Source: Frigoribacterium sp.
GTDB taxonomy: Bacteria > Actinomycetota > Actinomycetes > Actinomycetales > Microbacteriaceae
Direction: 5' to 3'
NCBI GenBank assembly: GCA_025363205.1
Contig: JANYEI010000050.1
Location: forward strand, 1-46,340
Length of the DNA stretch: 46,340 bases
Under the pieces are notes generated by a model. It did no database searches, was not told where the DNA came from, and saw nothing but the letters and a program-made list of their open reading frames with translations. Shown here piece after piece: positions 32,361 through 40,660 of this stretch (positions are counted from its first letter, which is position 1; the number at the start of each line of letters is the position of its first letter). The translations under genes were made by a program, and so were the position numbers.

Positions 32361-33419
32361 GTGACGAACCAGACCGACCGCCTCCGCGTTGTCGTAGCGA
32401 CACCCCTCAGCGAAGAACTCTGCGCCAGGATCGAAGAACTCGAACCCAGAGTCGAGCTGATTCGCGACCAGGCGCTTCTCCCGCCGATGCGGTGGCCGGG
32501 AGACCACGGTGGAGAGCCGAATTTTCGCCGAACGGATGCCGAGGAAGAAAAATTCTGCCGCCTCGTCGATTCGGCCGATGCGCTCTACGGCGTACCCGAC
32601 GAGACACCGGTCAAGCTCGCCCGCACGGTGGGCGCAAATCCAGGCTTGCGCTGGGTGCAGACCATGCCGGCCGGCGGCGGCGGGCAGGTCAGGGCAGCAG
32701 GATTGACAGCAGTGCAGCTCGACAGGGTGATCTTCACCACCTCGGCCGGTGTGCACGCCCAGCCGCTGGCGGAATACGCGGTGTTCGGCCTACTCGCGGG
32801 TGCCAAGACCCTTCCGCGACTCATCGAGCAGCAGGAGGCATCCGTCTGGTCGGGCCGCTGGGCGATGGGTCTCATTTCTGAGCAGAAGATTCTCATTGTG
32901 GGTCTCGGAAGTATCGGCCGCGCCACGGCGGTCAAGCTTGCGTCGCTCGGCGCCTACGTGATGGGTACTAGTCGACAGGCAAATACCGTCGAGGGAGTCG
33001 ACGAAATTGTTCACCCCGATCGGCTGACGGAAGCAGTTGCTTCCGTGGACGGAATCGTGGTGACGTTGCCCGGTACGGCTGCCACCGAGGGTTTGATGAG
33101 CGCAGAAGTATTTGCTGCGGTGAAGCCGGGGGTCACTGTGGTGAGCGTCGGGCGGGGGACCGTGATCGACGAGAGGGCTCTCATCGGTGCCCTTCGGGAC
33201 GGCAGGGTCGGATTTGCCGCTCTCGATGTCTTCGCCGATGAACCCCTGGCGGTCGATAGCCCACTGTGGCAGCATCCCCGCGTGCTGGTCAGCCCCCACA
33301 CCGCCGCATTGAATCCGGCGGAAGATAGGCTGATCGCCGAGCTGTTCGCGCGCAATGCGACACGGTTGCTCGACTCACGTCCCCTTATCAACCGGGTGGA
33401 CACGGTCGAGTTCTATTGA
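32361..33419 (+). CDS. D-isomer-specific 2-hydroxyacid dehydrogenase
   Basis: A 352-residue NAD(P)-dependent enzyme reducing 2-oxo acids to D-2-hydroxy acids. GTG 32361 is the start that keeps the N-terminal strand LRVVVATPLSEELCARI. The NAD-binding domain has ILIVGLGSIGRATAVKLASLGAYVMG; the catalytic triad is Arg in SVGRGTVIDERAL, Glu in DVFADEPLA and His in VLVSPHTAA. This matches GhrB-like 2-ketoaldonate/glyoxylate reductases, so in this cluster it may reduce 2-ketogluconate or a related keto acid. It is followed after 22 bases by the second iclR gene, and the two are probably one transcript. Confidence 0.88.
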   Translation: MTNQTDRLRVVVATPLSEELCARIEELEPRVELIRDQALLPPMRWPGDHGGEPNFRRTDAEEEKFCRLVDSADALYGVPDETPVKLARTVGANPGLRWVQTMPAGGGGQVRAAGLTAVQLDRVIFTTSAGVHAQPLAEYAVFGLLAGAKTLPRLIEQQEASVWSGRWAMGLISEQKILIVGLGSIGRATAVKLASLGAYVMGTSRQANTVEGVDEIVHPDRLTEAVASVDGIVVTLPGTAATEGLMSAEVFAAVKPGVTVVSVGRGTVIDERALIGALRDGRVGFAALDVFADEPLAVDSPLWQHPRVLVSPHTAALNPAEDRLIAELFARNATRLLDSRPLINRVDTVEFY

Positions 33420-33441
33420 CGATGGCTGGTGAGGGGTTCGA

Positions 33442-34272
33442 GTGAGCGGCAACGTCAGCCACATCGGAAGAGATGACGTGGGAAGCGAGACGGACGGTGA
33501 GCGCACCGCGTCGGCTCCCGCAGTCGTGCGTTCGCTTCGCATTCTGGATTTCCTTGCGGAGTCCCACGGGCAGGTGCGTTCGTTGAGTGAGATCGCCCGG
33601 GAGCTCGGAATCGCCAAGTCGTCGACATCGAACCTCTGCGCGGCGCTTGAAGATGGTCGTCTCATCCGCCGGGCTGCCGGCGGCTACCTCCTTGGTCGAC
33701 GCACCGTCGAGCTCGGGAGCTCCTACCTCTCCACCTTCGATCAGGTGAGGGAGTTTTATCGGATCTGCGAGGATTCGCCCGCGCTCTCCAGCCAGCTCGT
33801 GCAGATTGCGATGCTCGATGGCCCCCGCGTGCTCTATCTCGCCGTATTCGAGGGGCACGAGAGGTTTCCCCTCTCGGCGAGCGTGGGGGATCGCTATCCG
33901 GCCTCCGCAACGGCGGTGGGAACGGCGTTGCTCTCCGAACTTGACCCGAACGAGATCGACCGACTATTTGCGGACGGCAGGCACATCGTCACTTTCACGC
34001 CAGAATCGACCGCGACGCTTAGTTCGCTTCAGGCGAAGCTTGCGGCCACCCGGCAGCAGGGCTTCGCGGTGGATGCGGGAGAGGTGCACCCGAGCGTGGT
34101 CGGCCTCGCGGTGCTCGTTCCGTCGTCGCGAGCGTCTGATCCGTCCTTTGCGATCGGAGTCTCGCTCGTCTTTCCCGACAATACGGCTGCGCAGCAGGCA
34201 ATTGCGGTCGAGGCGCTTCGCTCGGCGGCGGCTCAACTCACGACTCCGCTCCTGGTCTCCGAAAGCATCTGA
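33442..34272 (+). CDS. IclR-family transcriptional regulator (second)
   Basis: A 276-residue regulator. GTG 33442 follows GAGGGG. The first 30 residues are polar and probably disordered; the HTH (about 40-90) reads RSLSEIARELGIAKSSTSNLCAALED, nearly the same recognition helix as the first IclR protein (LGLAKSSVSNL against LGIAKSSTSNL), so both may see similar DNA. The effector domain (about 100-265) contains RYPASATAVGTALLSEL. It lies directly in front of the operator-like inverted repeat at 34285 and the SDR gene, suggesting that it controls the downstream idonate/gluconate genes. Confidence 0.9.
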   Translation: MSGNVSHIGRDDVGSETDGERTASAPAVVRSLRILDFLAESHGQVRSLSEIARELGIAKSSTSNLCAALEDGRLIRRAAGGYLLGRRTVELGSSYLSTFDQVREFYRICEDSPALSSQLVQIAMLDGPRVLYLAVFEGHERFPLSASVGDRYPASATAVGTALLSELDPNEIDRLFADGRHIVTFTPESTATLSSLQAKLAATRQQGFAVDAGEVHPSVVGLAVLVPSSRASDPSFAIGVSLVFPDNTAAQQAIAVEALRSAAAQLTTPLLVSESI

Positions 34273-34284
34273 GCAAGCGGGATA

Positions 34285-34324
34285 CGTTCATCATATTGAA
34301 CGTAGTTCAGCAGACTGGTAACAT
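34285..34324 (+). promoter_or_regulatory. Promoter with overlapping operator before the SDR gene
   Basis: The inverted repeat CGTTCATCATATTGAACG (34285-34302) has perfect six-base arms. Inside it TTGAAC (34296-34301) can be a -35 box, with TAACAT (34319-34324) 17 bases further as -10. The operator covers the -35, so binding would block transcription of the genes from 34385 on. The first ten bases recur at 25535. Confidence 0.65.
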
Positions 34325-34384
34325 GATGCTTCCAGAATCTACGGGCGGACCAGTCCTCCTGGTGGCCGCTACCCAGGGATACCA

Positions 34385-35155
34385 ATGACGTCATCACTGT
34401 TCGACCTCAGCGATCGAGTCGCTCTCGTCACCGGATCCAGCCGAGGCATCGGCCTTGCCCTCGCAACGGGTCTCGCGCAGGCGGGTGCGCGCGTCGTGTT
34501 GCACGGCCGCGACCCCGTCGTTCTCGAATCCGCTCGAGCTGAATTGGCCGGCACATCCGGCGCCACAGTGTTCACGACTGTATTTGATGTGACGGATGCG
34601 TCGGAGGTGGCTGTTGGCGTTGCCCGTGTCGAGTCCGAGGTCGGCCCCCTCGACATTTTGGTGAACAATGCAGGAATCCAGCGTCGCAACCCGTTCGTCG
34701 AGTTCACCCTGTCGGATTGGGACGACCTGGTCGCGACCAACCTGTCCAGTGTATTTTTCGTTGGCCAGGCCGTCGCTCGCCGGATGGTGCCTCGTGGGAG
34801 AGGAAAAATCGTCAATATTGGGTCGGTGCAGTCGCAACTCGGTCGGCCAGGCATCGCACCCTATGCGGCGACCAAAGGAGGAGTGGCGATGCTCACGAAG
34901 GGCATGTGCGCTGATCTTGGACCGAGTGGCATCCAGGTGAATGCCCTCGCCCCGGGCTATTTCGACACCGAACTCACCCGGGCTCTCGTCGAAGACACGG
35001 CCTTCAGCGAATGGGTACGCACCCGCACGCCCGCCGGTCGCTGGGGGCAACTGCACGACCTCATTGGAGCCTTGGTCTTCCTCTGCTCTGACGCTTCCGA
35101 TTTCGTCAATGGTCAGGTGCTGTACGTCGATGGTGGGATGACCGCGGTCGTCTGA
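34385..35155 (+). CDS. SDR-family dehydrogenase, gluconate 5-dehydrogenase-like
   Basis: A 256-residue classical short-chain dehydrogenase. ATG 34385 follows CAGGGA. Motifs: TGSSRGIGLALA cofactor loop (residues 17-28), NNAGIQ, the catalytic Ser in VNIGSVQSQLG, and YAATKGG with Tyr and Lys; the C-terminus ends with SDFVNGQVLYVDGGM. The start FDLSDRVALVTGSSRGIG is close to the pattern of gluconate 5-dehydrogenase (IdnO), which interconverts 5-ketogluconate and gluconate. The neighbours (idonate 5-dehydrogenase-like and gluconokinase) support this. The promoter and operator lie just upstream. A different sugar-acid substrate is possible. Confidence 0.82.
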   Translation: MTSSLFDLSDRVALVTGSSRGIGLALATGLAQAGARVVLHGRDPVVLESARAELAGTSGATVFTTVFDVTDASEVAVGVARVESEVGPLDILVNNAGIQRRNPFVEFTLSDWDDLVATNLSSVFFVGQAVARRMVPRGRGKIVNIGSVQSQLGRPGIAPYAATKGGVAMLTKGMCADLGPSGIQVNALAPGYFDTELTRALVEDTAFSEWVRTRTPAGRWGQLHDLIGALVFLCSDASDFVNGQVLYVDGGMTAVV

Positions 35156-35183
35156 CTGCGGCGCCCGGAACAGGAGGCACGCA

Positions 35184-35921
35184 ATGCGCTTTGCCCGATT
35201 ACAGACTGCCGATGGCATCGTGAATGCCGTCGCTTCCGGCGACTCATGGCGCCACATCGAGGATCCCTTCGCCGAGACGCTGGCTTATACCGGCGCACAC
35301 ACGCCGGCGGATGACGCGATACTTCTCGCTCCCGTGCGCCCTCGAGTGATCGTGGGCATCGCCCACAACCGCGGCAACAACGATCATCCGCTGCCGATGC
35401 AGGCCTGGCACAAGTCACCGCACAGTGTGGCGAACCCGGGCGAAATCATCCCGGTGCGGCGAGACATCGGCACCGTCAATATCGAAGGAGAGCTGGCGGT
35501 GGTGATTGGTCGGCAGGCTTACCAGCTCACTGAGTCGAACGCCTTCGATCACGTTTTCGGGTACGCGGTCGCCAACGACGTGACCAACATCGACCAGGTG
35601 CCCCGAGACGAGAAGAATTTCCAAGCCAAAAGTGGAATCAATTACACCCCGCTAGGACCCTGGATTGAGACGGAGATCGCCGATCCGGAGAACGTCGCCA
35701 CCGAGGTCGTCATTAATGGGCGGGTGGTGGGCCAGTCCGGCTCGTTCAACCTGCCATCGAGCGTTCTGGCGTGCCTCGTTTACGTCACCAGTTGGCTGCG
35801 GCTTGAAACCGGTGATGTGATTCTCACCGGCGCGCCAAATACCTTTTTCGCAGCGCAACCAGGTGACAGGGTCGAGATCACGCTTGCCGGTATCGGCACT
35901 CTCACCAACACGATCGGCTAG
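35184..35921 (+). CDS. Fumarylacetoacetate hydrolase (FAH) family protein
   Basis: A 245-residue member of the FAH family, which hydrolyses or hydrates keto acids (acylpyruvases, 2-keto-3-deoxy acid converting enzymes). ATG 35184 follows CAGGAGG. The metal-binding acids are in VNIEGELAVVIG (Glu, Glu) and the VANDVTNID stretch (Asp); the active-site loop is FQAKSGINYTPLGPWI and the end reads VILTGAPNTFF and IGTLTNTI. It sits between the SDR and the MDR genes, eight bases before the latter, so it is co-transcribed. In related clusters such proteins act on 2-keto-3-deoxy sugar acids; the substrate here is not determined. Confidence 0.85.
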   Translation: MRFARLQTADGIVNAVASGDSWRHIEDPFAETLAYTGAHTPADDAILLAPVRPRVIVGIAHNRGNNDHPLPMQAWHKSPHSVANPGEIIPVRRDIGTVNIEGELAVVIGRQAYQLTESNAFDHVFGYAVANDVTNIDQVPRDEKNFQAKSGINYTPLGPWIETEIADPENVATEVVINGRVVGQSGSFNLPSSVLACLVYVTSWLRLETGDVILTGAPNTFFAAQPGDRVEITLAGIGTLTNTIG

Positions 35922-35929
35922 GAGACCGC

Positions 35930-36976
35930 ATGCCTGAACTGCCCACTAAGAGCCTCGGAGTCGTTGCTTACGCGAAAGGCAACCTCAGGGTCGAGGAGGT
36001 GGCTGTCCCGGTGCCGCGTGCGAACCAGAGCGTGGTGCAGATTCACTACGGCGGCATCTGTGGTTCCGATCTCCACTACTGGCTGCACGGTGCGGCAGGG
36101 GAGTCCATCCTCTCCGCGCCAATGGTGCTCGGCCATGAGGTTGTCGGTCGCGTAGTGCGGGCCGCCGCGGACGGATCGGGCCCGATCGTCGGTACGGCTG
36201 TGGCTGTTCATCCGGCCACTCCCGGCCCTGGAGATGGATCGCGCTATCCGCTCGCCCGCCCGAATCTCTCGCCGGGGTGCAGCTATCTCGGAAGCGCCGC
36301 GCGCATTCCCCACACCGACGGTGCGTTCGCGGGAATCGTAGTGCTCGACTCGCGGATGCTCCATCCCCTGCCGCCGGAATTACCATTGCTCACCGCCGCC
36401 CTCATTGAACCGGCCAGTGTGGCCTGGCATGCGGTCGCGCGCGCAGGTTCGGTCAGAGGCAAGCGAGTACTGGTCGTCGGATCAGGCCCAATCGGAGCTT
36501 TGGTGATTGCCGTACTCGCCCGCGCCGGAGCGGCGGAGATTATCGCCGTGGACGTCTTCGACAAACCCCTTGAGGTCGCAGCCGCGGTTGGAGCGACGCG
36601 GGTGCTCCACGCGGGCGATACTGATGCGATAGCAGCGGTGGACGCAGACGTGGTGATCGAGTCGTCCGGCAGCTCTCGCGGACTAGCCTCGGCAGTGCGC
36701 GGTGCGACGCGCGGTGGACGTATCGTGATGGTGGGTCTGCTTCCGTCTGGCGAACAGCCCGCACTAATTTCCCTTGCCATCACCCGGGAACTTGAGCTCG
36801 TTGGTTCATTCCGGTTTGTCGACGAGATTGATGAGGTGATCCATGCACTTTCTGACGGATCGCTCTTCGTCGATCCGGTCGTGACCCACGAATATGCGGT
36901 TACCGACGCTCTCGAGGCGTTCGAAATGGCTCGCGATTCGGCTCGATCCGGCAAGGTGTTGTTGCGTTTCCTATGA
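35930..36976 (+). CDS. Zinc-type alcohol dehydrogenase, L-idonate 5-dehydrogenase-like
   Basis: A 348-residue medium-chain dehydrogenase. ATG 35930 follows GGAGA. The catalytic-zinc residues are in GGICGSDLHYW (Cys) and LGHEVVGRV (His, Glu). The NAD-binding fold follows: VLVVGSGPIGALVIAVLARAG. The pattern LGSAARIPHTDGAFAG matches L-idonate 5-dehydrogenase (IdnD), which oxidises idonate to 5-ketogluconate. Oddity: the structural-zinc four-cysteine lobe expected between about residues 92 and 118 is missing; only one Cys (PGCSYLG) remains there. The stop overlaps the gluconokinase ATG. With the SDR and the kinase it forms a complete idonate-to-6-phosphogluconate route. Confidence 0.85.
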   Translation: MPELPTKSLGVVAYAKGNLRVEEVAVPVPRANQSVVQIHYGGICGSDLHYWLHGAAGESILSAPMVLGHEVVGRVVRAAADGSGPIVGTAVAVHPATPGPGDGSRYPLARPNLSPGCSYLGSAARIPHTDGAFAGIVVLDSRMLHPLPPELPLLTAALIEPASVAWHAVARAGSVRGKRVLVVGSGPIGALVIAVLARAGAAEIIAVDVFDKPLEVAAAVGATRVLHAGDTDAIAAVDADVVIESSGSSRGLASAVRGATRGGRIVMVGLLPSGEQPALISLAITRELELVGSFRFVDEIDEVIHALSDGSLFVDPVVTHEYAVTDALEAFEMARDSARSGKVLLRFL

Positions 36977-37512
36977 AGCCTCTCGTTGTGGTTATGGGTG
37001 TCTCCGGCTCGGGCAAGACGACGGTCGGGATCGCGCTCGCCGCGGCACTCGGTGTGCCGTTCCGGGATGCCGACGACCTGCATCCGGCCGCCAATGTGGC
37101 GAAGATGGCGGCAGGAATCGCTCTGACCGACGACGATCGGATGCCCTGGCTGGCGCTGGTGGGTGCCGAGCTCGCCGTCGCGCCTGACGGTCTTGTGATC
37201 GCGTGTTCCGCGTTGAAGAAGACCTATCGGCGGGCGATTCTCGCGGCAGCGCCCTCGGTGCGCTTCGTGTTCCTCGACGGCTCGCGCGAGCTGCTCGAGT
37301 CTCGGGTGCAGCTTCGCGTTGGCCATTTCATGCCGGCGTCCCTGCTCGATTCGCAGCTCGCCACGCTCGAGCCTCTCGCGCCGGAGGAGCCCGGCGTGCG
37401 GGTGTCGCTCGACGAGCACCTCACGGTGGCGTCGATCGTGGCGGCGTCGATTGCCGCGCCACTGGTCGGGCATCCCCCGGTCACTTCCCCGCTCCTCCGC
37501 GCCGCCGAGTGA
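36973..37512 (+). CDS. gntK: Gluconokinase
   Basis: Phosphorylates D-gluconate with ATP to 6-phosphogluconate (179 residues, usual length). ATG 36973 overlaps the preceding stop (ATGA). The P-loop is GVSGSGKTTVG at residues 8-18. The family motifs DADDLHPAANVAKMAAG, PLTDDDRMPWL-like segment (ALTDDDRMPWLAL) and CSALKKTYRR are all present, as is VRFVFLDGSRELLESRV. Its product is the substrate of Gnd, encoded at 23571 on the other strand. The stop codon lies in a strong palindrome. A truncated second copy of its middle is at 25224. Confidence 0.95.
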   Translation: MKPLVVVMGVSGSGKTTVGIALAAALGVPFRDADDLHPAANVAKMAAGIALTDDDRMPWLALVGAELAVAPDGLVIACSALKKTYRRAILAAAPSVRFVFLDGSRELLESRVQLRVGHFMPASLLDSQLATLEPLAPEEPGVRVSLDEHLTVASIVAASIAAPLVGHPPVTSPLLRAAE

Positions 37513-37549
37513 CACGCGCGCCCGAATGTTCGGGCGCGCGTGTCACTCG
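37506..37549. repeat. 44-bp palindrome, copy 2 (terminator-like)
   Basis: CGAGTGACACGCGCGCCCGA and its exact inverse TCGGGCGCGCGTGTCACTCG flank a four-base centre. It includes the gluconokinase stop codon and lies between two convergent genes, so it may end both transcripts. Flanking GC-rich arms extend the pairing with mismatches. Confidence 0.85.
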
Positions 37550-37567
37550 CGGCGGCGGAGTCGGACC

Positions 37568-40108
37568 CTAGCTCCCCGCGCCGGTCGCGTTGAGCGTCGA
37601 CACCTCCGCCGCCGACAGCGCCCGGTCGAAGACCTTCACGTTGTCGACTGCCCCGCCGAGAAAGTCCACCGGTTTGCCGCCGAACTTGCCCCGTCCGATT
37701 TCGAGGTTGCCGGTTCCCTTGTCGCCTCCGCCGAGAATGCCCACCGAGCCCGAGAGCACTCCATCCACATAGATCGACAGCTTCGAGTTAGTCACATCCC
37801 GCACGCCGACGAGGTGGTACCACGTTCCCGCGACAGGCTGGCCGACCGTCGTGGCCAGCGCTCGCACACTCGCGAAGCTGAAGGCCCAGCGTTTGTCGGC
37901 CCCCGAGTACTGCAGGAAGAAGGCGCTGTTCGCGTCCCCGTCCTCGCTCGCCACGGTCTGGAAGGCACCCCCGACCGTGTCCAGTTTCGCCCACGCCGAG
38001 ATGCTGTAGTTCGTATTCTCGGTGGGAATGAGTGTTCCGGATGACTCGGCGAACTGGTCAGCTCCGTTGAGTGTCAATGCATTGCCACTAATACCCGGTG
38101 CGAAGGTTGCACCGTTGCGCAGCGCGAGATCATGTGACCCGACGCTGTCGGCCGCAACTGCGCCGGAGGTCTCGTCGAACGACCAGCGGTCGACCCCGGC
38201 GAGCCCCGGCGTGCCCGGAGGAGCGGTCGGAGTGGCCTTCGCACCGGCCGCGATCACGGCGAGGTTCGACGCACGAACGCGCGCTTCATCCACTTTTTCC
38301 ACCTGGCGGTCGTAGGTGAAGAAGCCGTTCTGCTCTCCCTCCACGTCGGTGATCTGCGTGTAAACGCTGCCGGAGAGACCGTAGGGAGCGCCTTGGTCAC
38401 GCAATACCGCGTTGTTCGCTTCATAGGCATCGTTGAGCGCCGCGGCATCCTTCACCGAACCGTAGGGGTTGATCGGAGCGCCCGGCCAGGTGTGGCCGGC
38501 AACGGAGAGAGTGAGCCCGCCGTGCTCGCCATCGATGGATGCCCTGGTCGCGTATGGAGCCGGAAGCGCTGGTCCCTGGTACTGGTGCCAGTCGATCACG
38601 TCGCCTGTACCCGGGTCGCCGGGAGTGTCGCAGCAATTCGATCCGCTCCGGTCATTCACGAGTCGGGACGGATCCTGCTTCTTCACCTGCGCGCCGACGT
38701 CACTCGCGGCCGAAACGCTCCACTGGCCCCAGCCCTCGTTGAACGGAATCCAGCCGATGATCGAGGTCACATTCTTCAGCTGGGTCACCATCTGCGCCGT
38801 CTCGGCCCGGAAGTTTGCCTTGTCCCCGGTGGTGAGTGATCCGTTACGTCCGGTCGGCAGCGCGGGAGAGTCCTGCCACACCATCAGGCCGAGCTTGTCG
38901 GCCCAGTAGTACCACCGGGCCGGCTCGATCTTGATGTGCTTGCGGATTGTGTTGAAGCCGAGATCCTTCGTCTTCTGGATGTCGAATTTGAGGGCGGCAT
39001 CGGTCGGCGCCGTATAGATGCCGTCCGGCCAGTAGCCCTGGTCGAGAGTCGACAGTAGGAAAGTCGGCGTTCCGTTGAGCGTGATGCGCTGCTTGCCGCC
39101 GACGTTCGCGACGGCGATCGATCGCAGGCCGGCATAGCTCTCGACGCTGTCGGTGCCATGGCCGTTGCCCTTGAGCGTGGCCTTGAAGGTATAGAGGAAC
39201 GGGTCATCCGGGCTCCATAGGCGGGGTTTCGGAACCGTGAGCTTCATCGACTCGTTCGCCGCACCACTGCCGCTGGCCACCTTCTTGGTTCCGGCGTATA
39301 CGTCGACCGATAGTTTCTGGTTGGTCGGGTCGCCGTTGAGCGTCGTCGCGATCGTGAAGCTCGAGGAGGCGACATCCGGAGTCGCGGTGAAGCTCGCGAT
39401 ACTCGTTGCGGCCACGGGCTCGAGCCAGACCGACTGCCAGATTCCGGATGCGGCGGTGTAGAAGATGCCGCTCGGATCGAGCCGCTGCTTGCCGACTGGA
39501 ATTGTGGCGCTGTCCACCGGCGAGTGCACCGCAACGACGATCTCCTGCGGGCCACGCGGGCGAAGAGCGTTTGTGATGTCCACGCTGAAGGAGTCGTACG
39601 CTCCGGTGTGACGCGCGAGTTGGGTGCCGTTCACGTAGACGGTCGCGTCGTAGTTGACCGCGCCGAAGTTGAGTCGTAGGTGCTGGTCACCGGTGGTGAA
39701 GTTCTTCGGCACGTCCACGGTGCGGCGATAGAACATGTAGTCGGAATGCTTCTGCACTCCGCTCAGCGCCGACTCGGCCGGCTAGGGCACCAGGATCTGC
39801 CCGGCGAGGTCGGTGCCGATCGGGGGAGCGCTGAAGCCATCGGTCTCCGCGTACTGCCAGAGCCCGTTGAGGCTCTGCCACTGCGGGGATGCCACGGACG
39901 GGCGTGCTAATTGTGGCCGAGGGTAATCGGGCAGCGCGTTCGTCGGGGTGACGTCGGCGGTCCACGGGGTGGCTAGGGGAGCGGTCTTGCCGCTCCAGGT
40001 GTTTCCGGTGGGAACAGCGGCGTTCGCAATTCCCGGTGCTGCGATCAGCGCGATCGTGCTGGTCGTGGCAAGCACGATGCCCGCCCACCGCCTGCGTCTG
40101 TTCGTCAT
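37568..40108 (-). pseudogene. Secreted GH2 glycosidase with LamG domain, broken by an in-frame stop
   Basis: Read from ATG 40108, a signal peptide (residues 1 to about 30, IANA) is followed by the GH2 sugar-binding domain (SLNGLWQYAETDG), and then a TAG at 39784-39782 after residue 108. The same frame continues at once with the expected PAESALSGV motif through to 37568, with no shift. The rest has the Ig-like domain, a TIM barrel with the acid/base Glu in PFNEGWGQW and the nucleophile region in IDGEHGG, then a linker and a C-terminal LamG/concanavalin domain (WSFDETSG, YSISAWAKL, LEIGRGKF). The intact protein would be about 846 residues and secreted, degrading galactosides or a related glycan. 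A partial product from GTG 39757 would lack a signal. A point mutation is most likely; a sequencing error or read-through is also possible. Confidence 0.85.
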
Positions 40109-40487
40109 TGGTGACCAACTTCCTTGTTGACTATCGACAGAGCCGGCGCAGGTGCTCGGGATGGCGGCGGGGAGGCGACTGTGAACTCCCTGTGGTCATT
40201 GGTGCTAAATCATGTCCGAAAGTCCAGCCCTATTTGGTGGTTGAGCAGGTCGACCCTCTGCGGCCGCGGGTGACAGGTGCGCTCCCGAGTGACACGCGCC
40301 CTCCTGAGTGACACGTGCGCTGCCAGGTGTCGCACGTGCTGCCGGTTGTCACCTCCGCGCTCCCGAGTGACACGCGCACCCGAAAATTCGGGCGCACGTG
40401 TCACCCCGCGGCGCGGAGGTGCCCGCACGCCCTCGCATACCCTCACCCCCCGCCCCCGCGACCGTATCGAGATTGGCGCGACCCGTG
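40109..40487. other. Non-coding region rich in inverted and half-site repeats
   Basis: No credible gene is seen in the 552 bases between the GH2 gene and rplY. Most of the first half is made of variants of the half-site GAGTGACACGYGC: around 40270, 40288, 40305 and an inverse near 40348, and the full 44-bp palindrome at 40364-40407. Low-complexity C-rich sequence follows at 40441-40459. The rplY promoter is in the second half. Confidence 0.6.
40364..40407. repeat. 44-bp palindrome, copy 3
   Basis: CGAGTGACACGCGCACCCGA with its inverse TCGGGCGCACGTGTCACCCC and centre AAAT. Arms are less perfect at the outer right end (CACCCC instead of CACTCG). This copy lies between divergently transcribed genes, so termination cannot be its only role. 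Confidence 0.75.
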
Positions 40488-40493
40488 TAAGAT
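40488..40493 (+). promoter_or_regulatory. Likely -10 box of rplY
   Basis: TAAGAT at 40488-40493 is a good -10 match, 168 bases before the rplY ATG. The -35 (TATCGA at 40465-40470, 17-base spacer) is weak. The long leader holds no recognised riboswitch. Confidence 0.35.
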
Positions 40494-40660
40494 CACAAGC
40501 TGTACTTCGGCGAGGGATGCCATGCATCCGTTATCGACGCGGTGGATCGGGCACGTGGCTGCTTTCAGCCCCAAAGTCTTTCCTCACGCTGATGCGTTCG
40601 AGTGGAAACCAATAGACGCGGGCACTGTGCTGAAACACAGAAGGTCCGCGAAGGAGAAGA

